DNA from: Ancylobacter dichloromethanicus
GTDB lineage: Bacteria > Pseudomonadota > Alphaproteobacteria > Rhizobiales > Xanthobacteraceae
Direction: 5' to 3'
Length of the DNA stretch: 64,000 nucleotides
Assembly: GCF_018390645.1 (NCBI RefSeq)
Contig: NZ_JAHBGC010000004.1
Span: forward strand, 1 to 64,000
This document shows, piece by piece, positions 54,435-64,000 of the stretch (position 1 is its first letter; the number at the start of each line of letters is the position of its first letter). The translations under genes were made by a program, and so were the position numbers. The notes beneath the pieces were generated by a model, which was given only the letters and a program-made list of their open reading frames with translations, was not told where the DNA came from and made no database searches.

Positions 54435-55232
54435 ATGGTTGCGGAGACACAGCTGGTTGGCGACACGCAGGATATGGGTGCCGGCGCCGACACCCATTTC
54501 GGCTTCCGGACCGTGCCGCTGGGCGACAAGCAGCGCATGGTCGACGAGGTGTTCCATTCGGTCGCGCGCCGCTACGACCTGATGAACGACCTGATGTCGC
54601 TCGGCCTGCACCGGGCGTGGAAGGACCTTCTGGTCTCGCGCCTGCGCCCGCCCCGGAATGAGCGGGCCTTCCGGCTGCTCGACGTGGCCGGCGGCACCGG
54701 CGACGTCTCCTTCCGCACCGTCGAGGCCGGCGGGCGCGGCACACGCGCCGTGGTCGCCGACATCAATGGCGGGATGCTCGGCGTCGGCCGCGAGCGCGCC
54801 GCCGCGCTCGGCCTCGCCGAGCGGGTGGAATTCGTCGAGGCCAATGCGGAGGCGCTGCCCTTCGCCGACAAGAGTTTTGACGCCGCCACCGTCGCCTTCG
54901 GCATCCGCAACGTGCCGCGCATGGACAAGGCGCTTGCCGAGATGCGCCGGGTGCTGAAGCCCGGCGGGCGCTGCTTCGTGCTGGAATTCTCCCGCGTCGA
55001 CCTGCCGGGGCTGGACGCGATCTACGATATCTATTCGTTCAAGCTGATCCCCGGCATGGGCAGGCTGGTGACCGGCGATGCCGAATCCTACCAGTACCTC
55101 GTCGAATCGATCCGCAAGTTTCCCCCGCCGGAGGCGTTCGCCGAGCTGATGCGCGAGGCCGGGTTCAAGCGCGTGGCGTGGCAGCCGCTGACCGGCGGCA
55201 TCGTGGCGCTGCATTCCGGCGTGCGGATCTAG
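54435..55232 (+). CDS. ubiE: Ubiquinone/menaquinone C-methyltransferase UbiE
   Basis: A SAM-dependent methyltransferase of 265 residues acting on 2-methoxy-6-polyprenyl-1,4-benzoquinol in ubiquinone synthesis. Motif [39 protein letters not shown] and [12 protein letters not shown] are UbiE hallmarks. The ATG at 54435 is preferred; a longer frame to 54333 lacks a family-like N-terminus. ubiB follows after 4 bases. Confidence 0.94.
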   Translation: MVAETQLVGDTQDMGAGADTHFGFRTVPLGDKQRMVDEVFHSVARRYDLMNDLMSLGLHRAWKDLLVSRLRPPRNERAFRLLDVAGGTGDVSFRTVEAGGRGTRAVVADINGGMLGVGRERAAALGLAERVEFVEANAEALPFADKSFDAATVAFGIRNVPRMDKALAEMRRVLKPGGRCFVLEFSRVDLPGLDAIYDIYSFKLIPGMGRLVTGDAESYQYLVESIRKFPPPEAFAELMREAGFKRVAWQPLTGGIVALHSGVRI

Positions 55233-55236
55233 CGCC

Positions 55237-56805
55237 GTGGCCACTCCCCTCGGCGATTATCTGCGCCTGGCGCGCGCGGGCTTCGTGATGGCCCGCGAGG
55301 GCGTCGCCTCGCGCATCGACCCGGCCGTGCGCCCGCCCGGCTCGGAGCCGCTGTTCGCGCTGGCCGGGCTGATCGAGCGGGGCGGGCCGGCCTCCAGCGC
55401 CGCCCGGCTGGGCGCGGCGCTGTCGCGGCTCGGCCCTTCCTATGTGAAGCTCGGCCAGTTCCTCGCCACCCGGCCGGACGTGGTCGGCCCGCAGCTCGCG
55501 CGCGATCTCGAACTGCTGCAGGACCGCATGCCGCCCTTCCCGCAGGACGTGGCCGAGGCGACCATCGCGCGCACCTTCGACCGCCCGGTGGGCGAGGTCT
55601 ATGCACGGCTCGACCTGCCGCTGGCGGCGGCCTCGATCGCGCAGGTGCACCAGGGCGAGGTTGTCGACGCCGACGGCACGGCGCGCCGGGTGGCGGTGAA
55701 GGTGCTGCGGCCCGACGTGCAGCGCCGCTTCCGCATCGACCTGTCCTCCTTCTACCGCGCCGCCCGGCTGGGCGAGAGCAGCACGCCGGAAGGCAAGCGG
55801 CTGCGGCTGGTCGCGGTGGTCGACACGCTGGCGCGTTCCGTGTCGATGGAAATGGACCTGCGGCTGGAGGCCGCGGCGCTGTCCGAATTGGCGCAGAACA
55901 CGCGCGAGGACGCCGATTTCCGCGTGCCGGCGGTCGACTGGGACCGCACCGGGCGCGAGGTGCTGACCACGGAATGGGTCGACGGCATCAAGCTGAACAA
56001 TCTGGACGCTCTGCGCGCGGCCGGGCACGACCTGCCGCAGCTCGGGCGTATCGTGATGCAGTCCTTCCTGCGCCACGCGCTGCGCGACGGCTTCTTCCAC
56101 GCCGACATGCACCCCGGCAATCTGTTCATCGACGCCGACGGCAAGCTGGTGGCGGTGGATTGCGGCATCATGGGCCGGCTCGGCCACAAGGAGCGGCGTT
56201 TCCTCGCGGAAATCCTGTTCGGCTTCATCACCCGCGACTGGCTGCGCACCGCGCAGGTGCATTTCGAGGCCGGCTACGTGCCACCGCACCATTCGGTGGA
56301 GGATTTCGCCCAGGCGATCCGCGCCATCGGCGAGCCGATCTATTCGCGCCGCGCCGACCAGATCTCCATGGCCAAGCTGCTGACCCTGCTGTTCGAGGTG
56401 ACGGCGCTGTTCGACATGCAGACGCGGCCCGAACTACTGCTGCTGCAGAAGACCATGGTGGTGGTGGAAGGCGTCGCCCGCAATCTCGACCCGCAGCTCG
56501 ACATGTGGAAGACCGCCGAGCCGGTGGTGCGGGCCTGGATCGAGCGCAACCTCGGCCCGGCCGGGCGGATCGAGGAGGTGGCGACCGGCTTCGGGGCGGT
56601 CGGCCGCTCGCTGCAGACGCTGCCCGAGCTGATCGCGCAGGGCCAGCGCATCGCCGCCCAGCTCGACGCCGCCACCCGCGACGGGCTCACCCTCTCGCCG
56701 CAGACCACCGACGCCATCGGCCGCGCCGAGGGGCGCGGCAATCGCTGGATGACCGCGGCACTATGGGTGATCGCCGGGCTGGTGGCGGCGCAGATGCTGT
56801 TCTGA
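55237..56805 (+). CDS. ubiB: UbiB protein kinase-like ATPase of ubiquinone synthesis
   Basis: A 522-residue ADCK/ABC1 atypical kinase needed for ubiquinone biosynthesis. The KxGQ motif is intact (SYVKLGQFLATRPD, 71-74), the Ala-rich loop is AAASIAQVH, and FHADMHPGNLF plus VDCGIMG form the catalytic HxDxxPxN and DFG-like parts. A C-terminal transmembrane helix ends the protein. The GTG start at 55237 lies 4 bases after ubiE. In Rhizobiales ubiE-ubiB is normally followed by coaBC; here another gene intervenes. Confidence 0.94.
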   Translation: MATPLGDYLRLARAGFVMAREGVASRIDPAVRPPGSEPLFALAGLIERGGPASSAARLGAALSRLGPSYVKLGQFLATRPDVVGPQLARDLELLQDRMPPFPQDVAEATIARTFDRPVGEVYARLDLPLAAASIAQVHQGEVVDADGTARRVAVKVLRPDVQRRFRIDLSSFYRAARLGESSTPEGKRLRLVAVVDTLARSVSMEMDLRLEAAALSELAQNTREDADFRVPAVDWDRTGREVLTTEWVDGIKLNNLDALRAAGHDLPQLGRIVMQSFLRHALRDGFFHADMHPGNLFIDADGKLVAVDCGIMGRLGHKERRFLAEILFGFITRDWLRTAQVHFEAGYVPPHHSVEDFAQAIRAIGEPIYSRRADQISMAKLLTLLFEVTALFDMQTRPELLLLQKTMVVVEGVARNLDPQLDMWKTAEPVVRAWIERNLGPAGRIEEVATGFGAVGRSLQTLPELIAQGQRIAAQLDAATRDGLTLSPQTTDAIGRAEGRGNRWMTAALWVIAGLVAAQMLF

Positions 56806-56915
56806 AGCGGGGTCAGGCAAGTCAATTGTATTGTTGAATTGATGCAACTTCAGGGTGCGGAAAGGGTCGATGTGGTGTAATGCTACTCCCTGCAATCTTT
56901 GCGGGGAGAAGGACC

Positions 56916-58484
56916 ATGCGTGCCATATCCATGCTGTGCCTCGCCGGAGCGGTAGGCCTCACCACGGCCGCCGCGCAATATGCCTACAGCCAGTCGCCCT
57001 ATGTCCCGGCGGCGGTGTTCTGCGCCGATGGCGGAACGGCGCCCTGTTCGATCATTCCGGCCTATATCGGCCCGGACCCGGACCTCGACCATAGCATCGG
57101 CTATACCGCCATCGTCGGCGGGCTGCCCACCAGCAGCGAAACCGATCCGCAGACGCCGTTCGACAACATGTCGTGGCAGAGCTTCGTCGGGCTGAACTGG
57201 ATCGCGGGGACCGAATCGGCGCCGGCGGAAAAAGGCCTCGCGGCCACGGGCCTGCGTGTGTGGCAGACATGGGCGAAGGTGAACCGGGTGTTCGGCAATG
57301 CGCCGGTGCAGGCCGCCTGCGCCAACCCCTCGAACCTGCCGGTCATTTCCATCGGCAGCGACGGCGGCGGCAACCCCTCCCAGAAGAACGACGATTACTA
57401 CCAGGCTTCGACCAACGTGCCGCTGATCGACATCAACGGCAACTGGACCCTGTTCGAGCGCCGGCTGAATGTCACCGAGATCGCCTATCTCGCGGCGCCG
57501 GGCGGCAATCCGTTCAACACGCTGCTGACCGTCACGGGGCAGAACAATTTCGTGGCGGCGGGCGACAGCGTCGCCTTCACCGCCTCCTCCACCGACCCGC
57601 GGGGCACGCGCGGCGCGATGGAGCTGAAGATCGCCTGGCGCCTGCTCGGCACCGATGACGATGCCGGCCGCTACATCACCCAGAAGGTGCTGCTGACGGT
57701 GGCGCCGGACCTCGTGATCGGCACGCAGCCGATCTGCGCGACGGTGACCGTCGGCATGGTCGGCATGCACATCATCCAGCGCAACCCCGACTATGCCACG
57801 AACATCGCCCTTGAGCCGGAATGGATCTGGTCGACCTTCGAGCATGTCGACAACGCCCCACTGGCTGAGACGGCGTGCGACCTGACCAACCCCCAGGCGT
57901 GCACCACTCTGAACAAGCCGTCCTGCGGCGGGGCGGCGTCGGGGGCGGCGGCCGGGTCCTATTTCGTGCCGCTGGCGAGCCCCGTCGCGGTCGCGACCAA
58001 CGTCCCTCCCACGCCCTCGACGACCGGCCCCGCCTTTGTCTGGAACCCGATCCAGCCCTACGCCAAAGACTATACCCAGCCCGTGAGCGTGAACGGACGG
58101 ACCTTCTATCTCGGGCCGCAGGTGGTGCGGTGCTGGCAGGTCTACACCCTGACCGACCAGCTCAACGCCCAGTGGCAGGCCGCGCTGGCGACGACGGGGT
58201 CGCCGCTGGCCCATTACAAGCTCGTCGGAACCCAATGGGGAGCGATCGGCGTCGACGGGGCGCTGCCACCCTATCCCAGCGACGCTGTGCCGGGCCTGCT
58301 CTCCAACACGACGCTGGAGACCTACATCCAGAACAACACCGAGCCGACGGCGTCGGGCGGACCGGGCTCCTGCGTCGCCTGCCATCGCGGGGCGACGCTG
58401 GTGGACGGCACAACGCCGTCCGACTTCAGCTTCCTTCCCGGTCTGGCGTCGCCCTCGCCGGCGCGGCTGGAGTTCGCGAAATAG
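56916..58484 (+). CDS. Putative secreted mono-heme c-type protein of unknown family
   Basis: A 522-residue exported protein. A signal peptide (MRAISMLCLAGAVGLTTAAA) is followed by a large domain with many aromatic and Cys residues (DNMSWQSFVGLNWIAG, EPEWIWSTFEHVDN). Near the C-terminus CVACH (486-490) is a c-type heme-attachment motif, followed by SDFSFLPG. This looks like a cytochrome-c-like redox or oxidase-associated protein, but the family is not certain. The ATG at 56916 has AGAAGG just upstream. It lies between ubiB and coaBC, which are usually adjacent. Confidence 0.7.
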   Translation: MRAISMLCLAGAVGLTTAAAQYAYSQSPYVPAAVFCADGGTAPCSIIPAYIGPDPDLDHSIGYTAIVGGLPTSSETDPQTPFDNMSWQSFVGLNWIAGTESAPAEKGLAATGLRVWQTWAKVNRVFGNAPVQAACANPSNLPVISIGSDGGGNPSQKNDDYYQASTNVPLIDINGNWTLFERRLNVTEIAYLAAPGGNPFNTLLTVTGQNNFVAAGDSVAFTASSTDPRGTRGAMELKIAWRLLGTDDDAGRYITQKVLLTVAPDLVIGTQPICATVTVGMVGMHIIQRNPDYATNIALEPEWIWSTFEHVDNAPLAETACDLTNPQACTTLNKPSCGGAASGAAAGSYFVPLASPVAVATNVPPTPSTTGPAFVWNPIQPYAKDYTQPVSVNGRTFYLGPQVVRCWQVYTLTDQLNAQWQAALATTGSPLAHYKLVGTQWGAIGVDGALPPYPSDAVPGLLSNTTLETYIQNNTEPTASGGPGSCVACHRGATLVDGTTPSDFSFLPGLASPSPARLEFAK

Positions 58485-58500
58485 GCCGGGCGCTTCCACG

Positions 58501-58531
58501 CCGCCGCCGGCCGGGTGCGTGCCGGCGGCGG
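58501..58531 (+). terminator. Strong GC hairpin after the heme protein gene
   Basis: CCGCCGCCGGC (58501-58511) and GCCGGCGGCGG (58521-58531) form a perfect 11-bp stem with a 9-base loop, 16 bases after the stop codon. No U-tract follows, so it is an atypical terminator or an mRNA-stabilising structure. Confidence 0.5.
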
Positions 58532-58621
58532 GCGTTCAGCATGTTCGACCTTGCCCTTCGGCCGAATCGGCTTTTGGCTGTATGAACGGCCCACTGTCCC
58601 GATCCGGGCCCGAGGACCGAC

Positions 58622-59851
58622 ATGCTTGCCGACAAGCGCCTGCTACTCATCATCGGCGGCGGCATCGCCGCCTATAAGAGCCTCGACCTGATCCGCCGGC
58701 TCAAGGAGCGCGGGGCGGCGGTGCGGGTGGTGATGACACCGGCGGCGCAGCGTTTCGTCACGCCGCTGGCGGCCGGCGCGCTGAGCCATGAGAAGGTGTT
58801 CACCGAACTGTTCGACCGCGAGGCGGAACAGGATATCGGCCATATCCGCCTCTCGCGTGAGGCGGACCTTGTTGTCGTTGCGCCGGCCACCGCCGACCTG
58901 ATGGCGAAGCTGGCGCACGGCCTCGCCGACGATCTCGCCTCCGCCGTGCTGCTGGCGAACACGCGGCCGCTGCTGCTCGCCCCGGCGATGAACCCGGCGA
59001 TGTGGGCCAACCCCGCCACAAGGCGCAACGCGGCCCGGCTCGCCGCCGACGGCACCGCCTTTGTCGGGCCCAATGACGGCGCCATGGCCGAGCGCGGCGA
59101 GGACGGGGCGGGGCGCATGGCCGAGCCGCTGGAAATCGTCGCCGCCATCGAGCGGCTGCTGGGCGCCGGGGGGCCGCTGGCGGGCCGGCACGTGCTGGTC
59201 ACCTCCGGCCCGACCCATGAGCCGATCGACCCGGTGCGCTATATCGCCAACCGCTCCTCCGGCAAGCAGGGCCATGCCATCGCCGCCGCCGCCGCCCGTG
59301 CCGGGGCGCGGGTGACGCTGGTCTCCGGCCCGGTGAACCTGCCCGACCCGCCCGGCGTCGCCGTGCGCCATGTCGAGAGCGCGCGCGACATGCTGGCGGC
59401 GGTGGAGGCCGCGCTGCCGGCGGATGTCGCCATCTTCGCCGCCGCGGTGGCAGACTGGCGCGCCGCGAGCGCGGCGGACGAGAAGATGAAGAAGGACGGC
59501 GGCGCGCTGGCGCCGCTGGCGCTGACCGAGAATCCCGACATCCTCGCCACCATCGCCCATCGCGCGGAAGGCCGGCCGCGCCTCGTCATCGGCTTCGCGG
59601 CGGAGACGCAGAACGTCGTCGCCTATGCGCAGGCCAAGCGCGCCCGCAAGGGTTGCGACTGGATCGTCGCCAATGACGTGTCGGCCCGCAGCGGCATTCC
59701 CGGCGGGGTGATGGGCGGGGATTCCAACGCCGTGCATCTCATCACCGGCGCGGGGGTGGAGGCGTGGCCGCCCGCTTCCAAGGCGGCGGTCGCGCAGACG
59801 CTGATCGCCCGCCTCGCCGCCGTCCTCGGGCCACTGGAGACCGCCCCGTGA
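58622..59851 (+). CDS. coaBC: Bifunctional phosphopantothenoylcysteine decarboxylase/synthetase
   Basis: A 409-residue enzyme of coenzyme A synthesis. The N-terminal CoaC flavoprotein (1-180) has the active His74 ([12 protein letters not shown]) and Asn124 in PAMNPAMW. The C-terminal CoaB domain (about 190-405) has [25 protein letters not shown] across its start. The flap over the CoaC site reads [11 protein letters not shown], lacking the Cys found in E. coli Dfp; this may be normal in this order. The dut GTG overlaps its stop by 4 bases. Confidence 0.93.
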   Translation: MLADKRLLLIIGGGIAAYKSLDLIRRLKERGAAVRVVMTPAAQRFVTPLAAGALSHEKVFTELFDREAEQDIGHIRLSREADLVVVAPATADLMAKLAHGLADDLASAVLLANTRPLLLAPAMNPAMWANPATRRNAARLAADGTAFVGPNDGAMAERGEDGAGRMAEPLEIVAAIERLLGAGGPLAGRHVLVTSGPTHEPIDPVRYIANRSSGKQGHAIAAAAARAGARVTLVSGPVNLPDPPGVAVRHVESARDMLAAVEAALPADVAIFAAAVADWRAASAADEKMKKDGGALAPLALTENPDILATIAHRAEGRPRLVIGFAAETQNVVAYAQAKRARKGCDWIVANDVSARSGIPGGVMGGDSNAVHLITGAGVEAWPPASKAAVAQTLIARLAAVLGPLETAP

Positions 59852-60321
59852 GTATCGACGTCGCCGTCCGCGTGCTGCCGCATGGCGCGGGGCTGCCGCT
59901 GCCCGCCTATGCCACATCAGGCGCGGCCGGGCTCGACCTGATGGCGGCGCTGGCGGAGGGCGAGACGCTGACGCTCGCCCCTCTGGCCCGCGCGGCGGTG
60001 CCGACCGGGCTGGCGCTGGCCCTGCCGGAAGGGTTCGAGGCGCAGGTGCGCCCGCGCTCGGGCCTCGCGCTCAAGCAGGGGCTGACGGTGCTGAACGCAC
60101 CGGGCACGGTCGATTCCGACTACCGTGGCGAGGTGAAGGTGCTGCTGGTCAATCTCGGCGCCGAGCCGGTGGTGCTGGCGCGCGGCCAGCGCATCGCCCA
60201 GATGGTGGTGGCGCCGGTGACACGCATTAAGCTGGTCGAGACCGGGGATCTGGACGAAACAACGCGCGGTGATGGTGGATTTGGTTCCACAGGGCTCGAC
60301 GGCCGGCAAATATCGCGCTAG
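59848..60321 (+). CDS. dut: dUTP diphosphatase
   Basis: A trimeric dUTPase of 157 residues hydrolysing dUTP to dUMP, limiting uracil in DNA. All five motifs appear: [42 protein letters not shown] and the C-terminal GGFGSTG. The GTG start at 59848 overlaps the coaBC stop (GTGA). coaBC-dut is a conserved pair. Confidence 0.95.
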   Translation: MSIDVAVRVLPHGAGLPLPAYATSGAAGLDLMAALAEGETLTLAPLARAAVPTGLALALPEGFEAQVRPRSGLALKQGLTVLNAPGTVDSDYRGEVKVLLVNLGAEPVVLARGQRIAQMVVAPVTRIKLVETGDLDETTRGDGGFGSTGLDGRQISR

Positions 60322-60330
60322 CCAAGAACC

Positions 60331-60774
60331 ATGCCGCGCCTCTCCGATAAAAGCCTCCTCGCCATCGCCGCCGTCGTCGACGTCGCGCTGCACGCCCGTG
60401 GCATGCCGGTGGCGGCGAAGGCGCTGGCGGCCCGGCACGAACTGCCGCCCCGCCATCTGGAGCCGGTGCTGCAGGCGCTGGTCCATGCCGGCGTGCTGAA
60501 AGGCGTGCGCGGCCCGCGCGGCGGCTACGAACTGGCGCGCGAGCGACGGCGGATCACCGTCGCCGAGGTGGTCCGCGTTGTCGAGGCGGAGAGCGAGGAT
60601 GCGCTGGAGGACTTTCCGCCGATCGTCCGCGACATCGTGCAGCCGGCCGTCGCCGAGGCCGAGCGCGCCTTCGAGGCGGCACTCGACGCGGTGACGGTGG
60701 AGGACCTGTGCCGCGCCGCCGCGCAGAACACGCTGCGCAAGGGCATGCCCGAGGGCATTGATTTCACGATTTAG
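60331..60774 (+). CDS. Rrf2-family regulator lacking the cluster cysteines
   Basis: A 147-residue winged-helix regulator. The N-terminal helix-turn-helix (PVAAKALAARHELPPRHLEPVL) and wing RGPRGGYELARERRRITV match the Rrf2/IscR family. Only one Cys (LCRAAA) is present, so the three-Cys iron-sulfur site of IscR is absent. It sits 9 bases after dut and is followed by cysK after an AT-rich gap that includes CGAC-TTGAT-GTCG (60797-60809). A cysteine-metabolism role like CymR is suggested by position only. Confidence 0.85.
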   Translation: MPRLSDKSLLAIAAVVDVALHARGMPVAAKALAARHELPPRHLEPVLQALVHAGVLKGVRGPRGGYELARERRRITVAEVVRVVEAESEDALEDFPPIVRDIVQPAVAEAERAFEAALDAVTVEDLCRAAAQNTLRKGMPEGIDFTI

Positions 60775-60894
60775 AGTTGTGCATTGTGTGTTTTCTCGAC
60801 TTGATGTCGTGAATATGCTAGGGGTGCCAGCGAAATCAGTGAGCCAATGACGGGCCGCGCCATCGTTGCCGGTTCCGCTTTGCTGGAGGCACCC

Positions 60895-61899
<1,005 letters not shown>

Positions 61900-62034
61900 T
61901 CCTCGGCCTGTGTACCGCGGGGACGGCCCTTCTAGAGCGACTCCGGCTTCGATAAAGTCTCGGTGATTCGGTGCCTCGCCCTGGGTGAGGTGCCGGCCGA
62001 ACAGGCGGCAGTCGGCAAGGGGAGGCGGGCGCGG

Positions 62035-64000
62035 ATGGCGCATCCGGCCGGCAGGGGCGGGCATCAGGGCGGAAGGCGCCGGGCGGCGCTCACCGGTGGC
62101 CTCCGGGGCGTTGCCCGCGCCGTGACTTCCCGGCATGCGTCGCGCGCGATCCTTGTCGCCCTCATCGGCGGCGGGCTCGCCGGTTCGGTTTTGCCGGCGC
62201 GGGCGCAGCCGGCTTCCGAGCCGATCTTCGCGGTGCTGGCGGTGCAGGAGCCGAGCGCGCTGATCGGCCTCGCCCTCGTCGTCGGCCTCATCGTCTTCGC
62301 CGCCACCACCGCCATCGTCCATCTGCGCTACCGCCGGCAGTCGCTGCAGCGCGAGGCGGAGGCGTTCGGCGAGATCGCCCGGCTGGAAGCGCAGATCGAC
62401 GAGGCGCGCGCCCTGCTGATGGCCGAGCCGCAGATCGTCATCGTCTGGCGCGATCCGGCGGCCGATCCCGAGATCATCGGCAACACGCCTGCCTTCACCG
62501 GCGTCGCCGCCCCCGCCCGCATCCTGGCGTTCGGCGCCTGGCTCACGCCGGTGTCGGCGCATGAGATCGAGGCGGCGGTGGACCGCCTGCGCGCGCGCGG
62601 CACCCCGCTCGCGGCCACGCTGGGGACGCAGGACGGGCGCTTCGTCGAGGCGGAGGGGCGCCCGGTCGGCTCCGCCGTGGTGCTGCGCCTGCGCGACATC
62701 ACCGGGGTGCGGCTCGACCAGGCCCGGCTGGAGGCCGCCTATCGCGCGCTCGACGAGGAAAGCTCGGCGCTGCGCGCGCTGCTGGAGGCGCTGCCGGCCC
62801 CGGTCTGGGTCGGCGGCGAGGATGGCCGGCTGCGCTGGAGCAACGCGGCCTATGCCCATGCGGTGGAGGCGCCGGACGGCCAGGATGCCGCGCTGCGCGA
62901 CCTCTCGCTGCTCGACCAGCAGACCCGCGCCAAGGCGCGCAAGCTGCACGCGGCGAGCCAGCCCTTCAAGGCCCGCCTGCCGGTGGTGGTGGCCGGCACG
63001 CGGCAGGTGCGCGACGTGCTGGAGGTGCCGGTCGGGGGCGGGGCCGCCGGCATCGCGCTCGACGCCACCGAGGCCGAGACGGTGCGGGCGGAACTCGCCC
63101 ATGTCGTCGGGGCCCATCGCCGCACGCTCGACCAGCTCGCCACGGCGGTGGCGATCTTCGGCGCCGACCGGCGGCTGGTGTTCCACAACGCCGCCTATGC
63201 CAGCCTGTTCGATCTCGACGCCGCCTTTCTCGACGACCGCCCGACCGACGGCGCCGTGCTCGACCGGCTGCGCGCGGCGCGGCGCCTGCCGGAACAGGCC
63301 GATTTCCGCGTCTGGCGCGAGGACCTGCACGCCGCCTACCGCGCCATCGAGCCGCGCGAGCACTGGTGGCACCTGCCGGGCGGGCGCACGCTGCGCGTCG
63401 TCACCGCGCCGAACCCGGAGGGCGGCGTCACCTATCTGTTCGACGAGGTGACGGAACGCCTGGCGCTGGAGAGCCGCTTCGTGTCGCTGACCCGCATCCA
63501 GAGCGAGACGCTGGACGCGCTGGCCGAGGCGGTGGCGGTGTTCGGCAGCGACGGCCGGCTCGGCCTGTCCAATTCCGCCTTCCGCCGGCTCTGGCACTTC
63601 GACAAGGCGGCGCTCGACGCCCATCCCCATATCGACCTCGTGGCCGAGGCCTGCCGCCGCCTGACCACCGACGGCGCGGTGTGGCCACGGCTGCGCGCCG
63701 CCGTCACCGGCATCGAGGCGCGGGTGCCGACCGAGTTCCGCATGGAGCGCAATGACGGCACGATTCTCGACGGCTCCACCCAGCCGCTGCCCGATGGCGG
63801 CACGCTGGTCACGCTGCGCGACATCACCGACAGCGTCCATGTGGAGCGCGCGCTGGTCGACCGCAACGAGGCGCTGGTGGCCGCCGACCATCTCAAGAGC
63901 ACCTTCGTCAGCCATGTCTCGTACGAATTGCGCTCGCCGCTGACCACCATCATCGGCTTCGCCCAGTTGCTCGACGACACCGGCATCGGCCCGCTCAACC
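62035..64000 (+). CDS. PAS-domain sensor histidine kinase-like protein (3' end beyond window)
   Basis: The open frame runs from the ATG at 62035 (GGGGAGG upstream) past the window edge, so at least 655 residues. Two hydrophobic segments (about 38-56 and 75-96) anchor it. Several PAS-like domains follow (around 235-320, 365-450 and 490-590). The HisKA dimerisation helix starts near 618 with DHLKSTFVSHVSYELRSPL. The residue aligned with the phospho-acceptor His is Tyr630 (codon TAC, 63922-63924). The catalytic ATPase domain, if present, is off the window. Confidence 0.82.
   Translation, partial: MAHPAGRGGHQGGRRRAALTGGLRGVARAVTSRHASRAILVALIGGGLAGSVLPARAQPASEPIFAVLAVQEPSALIGLALVVGLIVFAATTAIVHLRYRRQSLQREAEAFGEIARLEAQIDEARALLMAEPQIVIVWRDPAADPEIIGNTPAFTGVAAPARILAFGAWLTPVSAHEIEAAVDRLRARGTPLAATLGTQDGRFVEAEGRPVGSAVVLRLRDITGVRLDQARLEAAYRALDEESSALRALLEALPAPVWVGGEDGRLRWSNAAYAHAVEAPDGQDAALRDLSLLDQQTRAKARKLHAASQPFKARLPVVVAGTRQVRDVLEVPVGGGAAGIALDATEAETVRAELAHVVGAHRRTLDQLATAVAIFGADRRLVFHNAAYASLFDLDAAFLDDRPTDGAVLDRLRAARRLPEQADFRVWREDLHAAYRAIEPREHWWHLPGGRTLRVVTAPNPEGGVTYLFDEVTERLALESRFVSLTRIQSETLDALAEAVAVFGSDGRLGLSNSAFRRLWHFDKAALDAHPHIDLVAEACRRLTTDGAVWPRLRAAVTGIEARVPTEFRMERNDGTILDGSTQPLPDGGTLVTLRDITDSVHVERALVDRNEALVAADHLKSTFVSHVSYELRSPLTTIIGFAQLLDDTGIGPLN

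Noticed and set aside
61900-62034. Possible gene or riboswitch between cysK and the kinase-like gene
   Set aside because: The 135-base gap shows no open frame with a ribosome site and no recognisable RNA fold.

Overview
The window is GC-rich chromosomal DNA from an alphaproteobacterium of the order Hyphomicrobiales (Rhizobiales). The gene content fits Xanthobacteraceae-type genera such as Ancylobacter or Starkeya, but that genus guess is inference. Supporting signs are alphaproteobacterial gene neighbourhoods (pheA-kdsB-cytochrome c; dnaJ-like/fabI/phosphoglycerate mutase; ubiE-ubiB-coaBC-dut), a candidate EcfG-type general-stress promoter, many GTG and TTG starts, and many 4-base ATGA/GTGA gene overlaps. 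No phage, transposase or CRISPR array is visible, and most of the window reads as core genome.

Layout. 1-3.7 kb: a heme oxygenase gene convergent with the heme ABC transporter hmuTUV, with a perfect four-copy 20-bp tandem repeat between them. 3.8-6.5 kb: pheA and kdsB, divergent from a membrane-anchored cytochrome c. 6.6-15.4 kb: a Yej-type peptide ABC transporter with two tandem binding proteins, ending in a coupled NUDIX gene. 15.4-21.9 kb: a leftward block with an NlpC/P60 peptidase, MarR regulator, leucyl aminopeptidase, phosphoglycerate mutase, fabI and a DnaJ-class co-chaperone. 21.9-33.7 kb: single-gene housekeeping and envelope functions (pdxH, SDR, corA, L,D-transpeptidase, aminotransferase, extensin-like protein, HAD, DUF1499, MBL hydrolase, carbonic anhydrase, DUF892 protein, amidoligase).

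33.8-34.8 kb: tRNA-Pro and tRNA-Gln, then a small P-loop kinase gene broken by an in-frame TAG. 35.2-43.9 kb: a complete siderophore module, made of an ECF sigma factor, FecR-type anti-sigma factor, TonB receptor with a signalling domain, periplasmic binding protein, fused double permease, cytoplasmic esterase and ATPase. 44.0-45.9 kb: an AT-rich O-acyltransferase plus an SGNH hydrolase, probably acquired. 46.0-53.6 kb: an Asp/Glu/hydantoin racemase, MarR regulator, and branched-chain-amino-acid-type ABC operon with a fused LivH-LivM permease, then a DMT transporter and GNAT enzyme. 53.8-64 kb: a lipoprotein, ubiE-ubiB, a putative c-type heme protein, coaBC-dut, an Rrf2 regulator, cysK, and a PAS histidine-kinase-like protein that runs off the right edge.

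Functionally the strongest theme is iron and heme supply: heme import and heme opening on the left, xenosiderophore import with intracellular esterase release in the middle. The observations most worth checking are the kinase-like protein whose phospho-acceptor His position is Tyr, the heme-c protein inserted in the ubiquinone/CoA cluster, the orphan amidoligase, the ligand-poor DUF892 protein behind an EcfG-like promoter, and the esterase embedded in the siderophore transporter operon.
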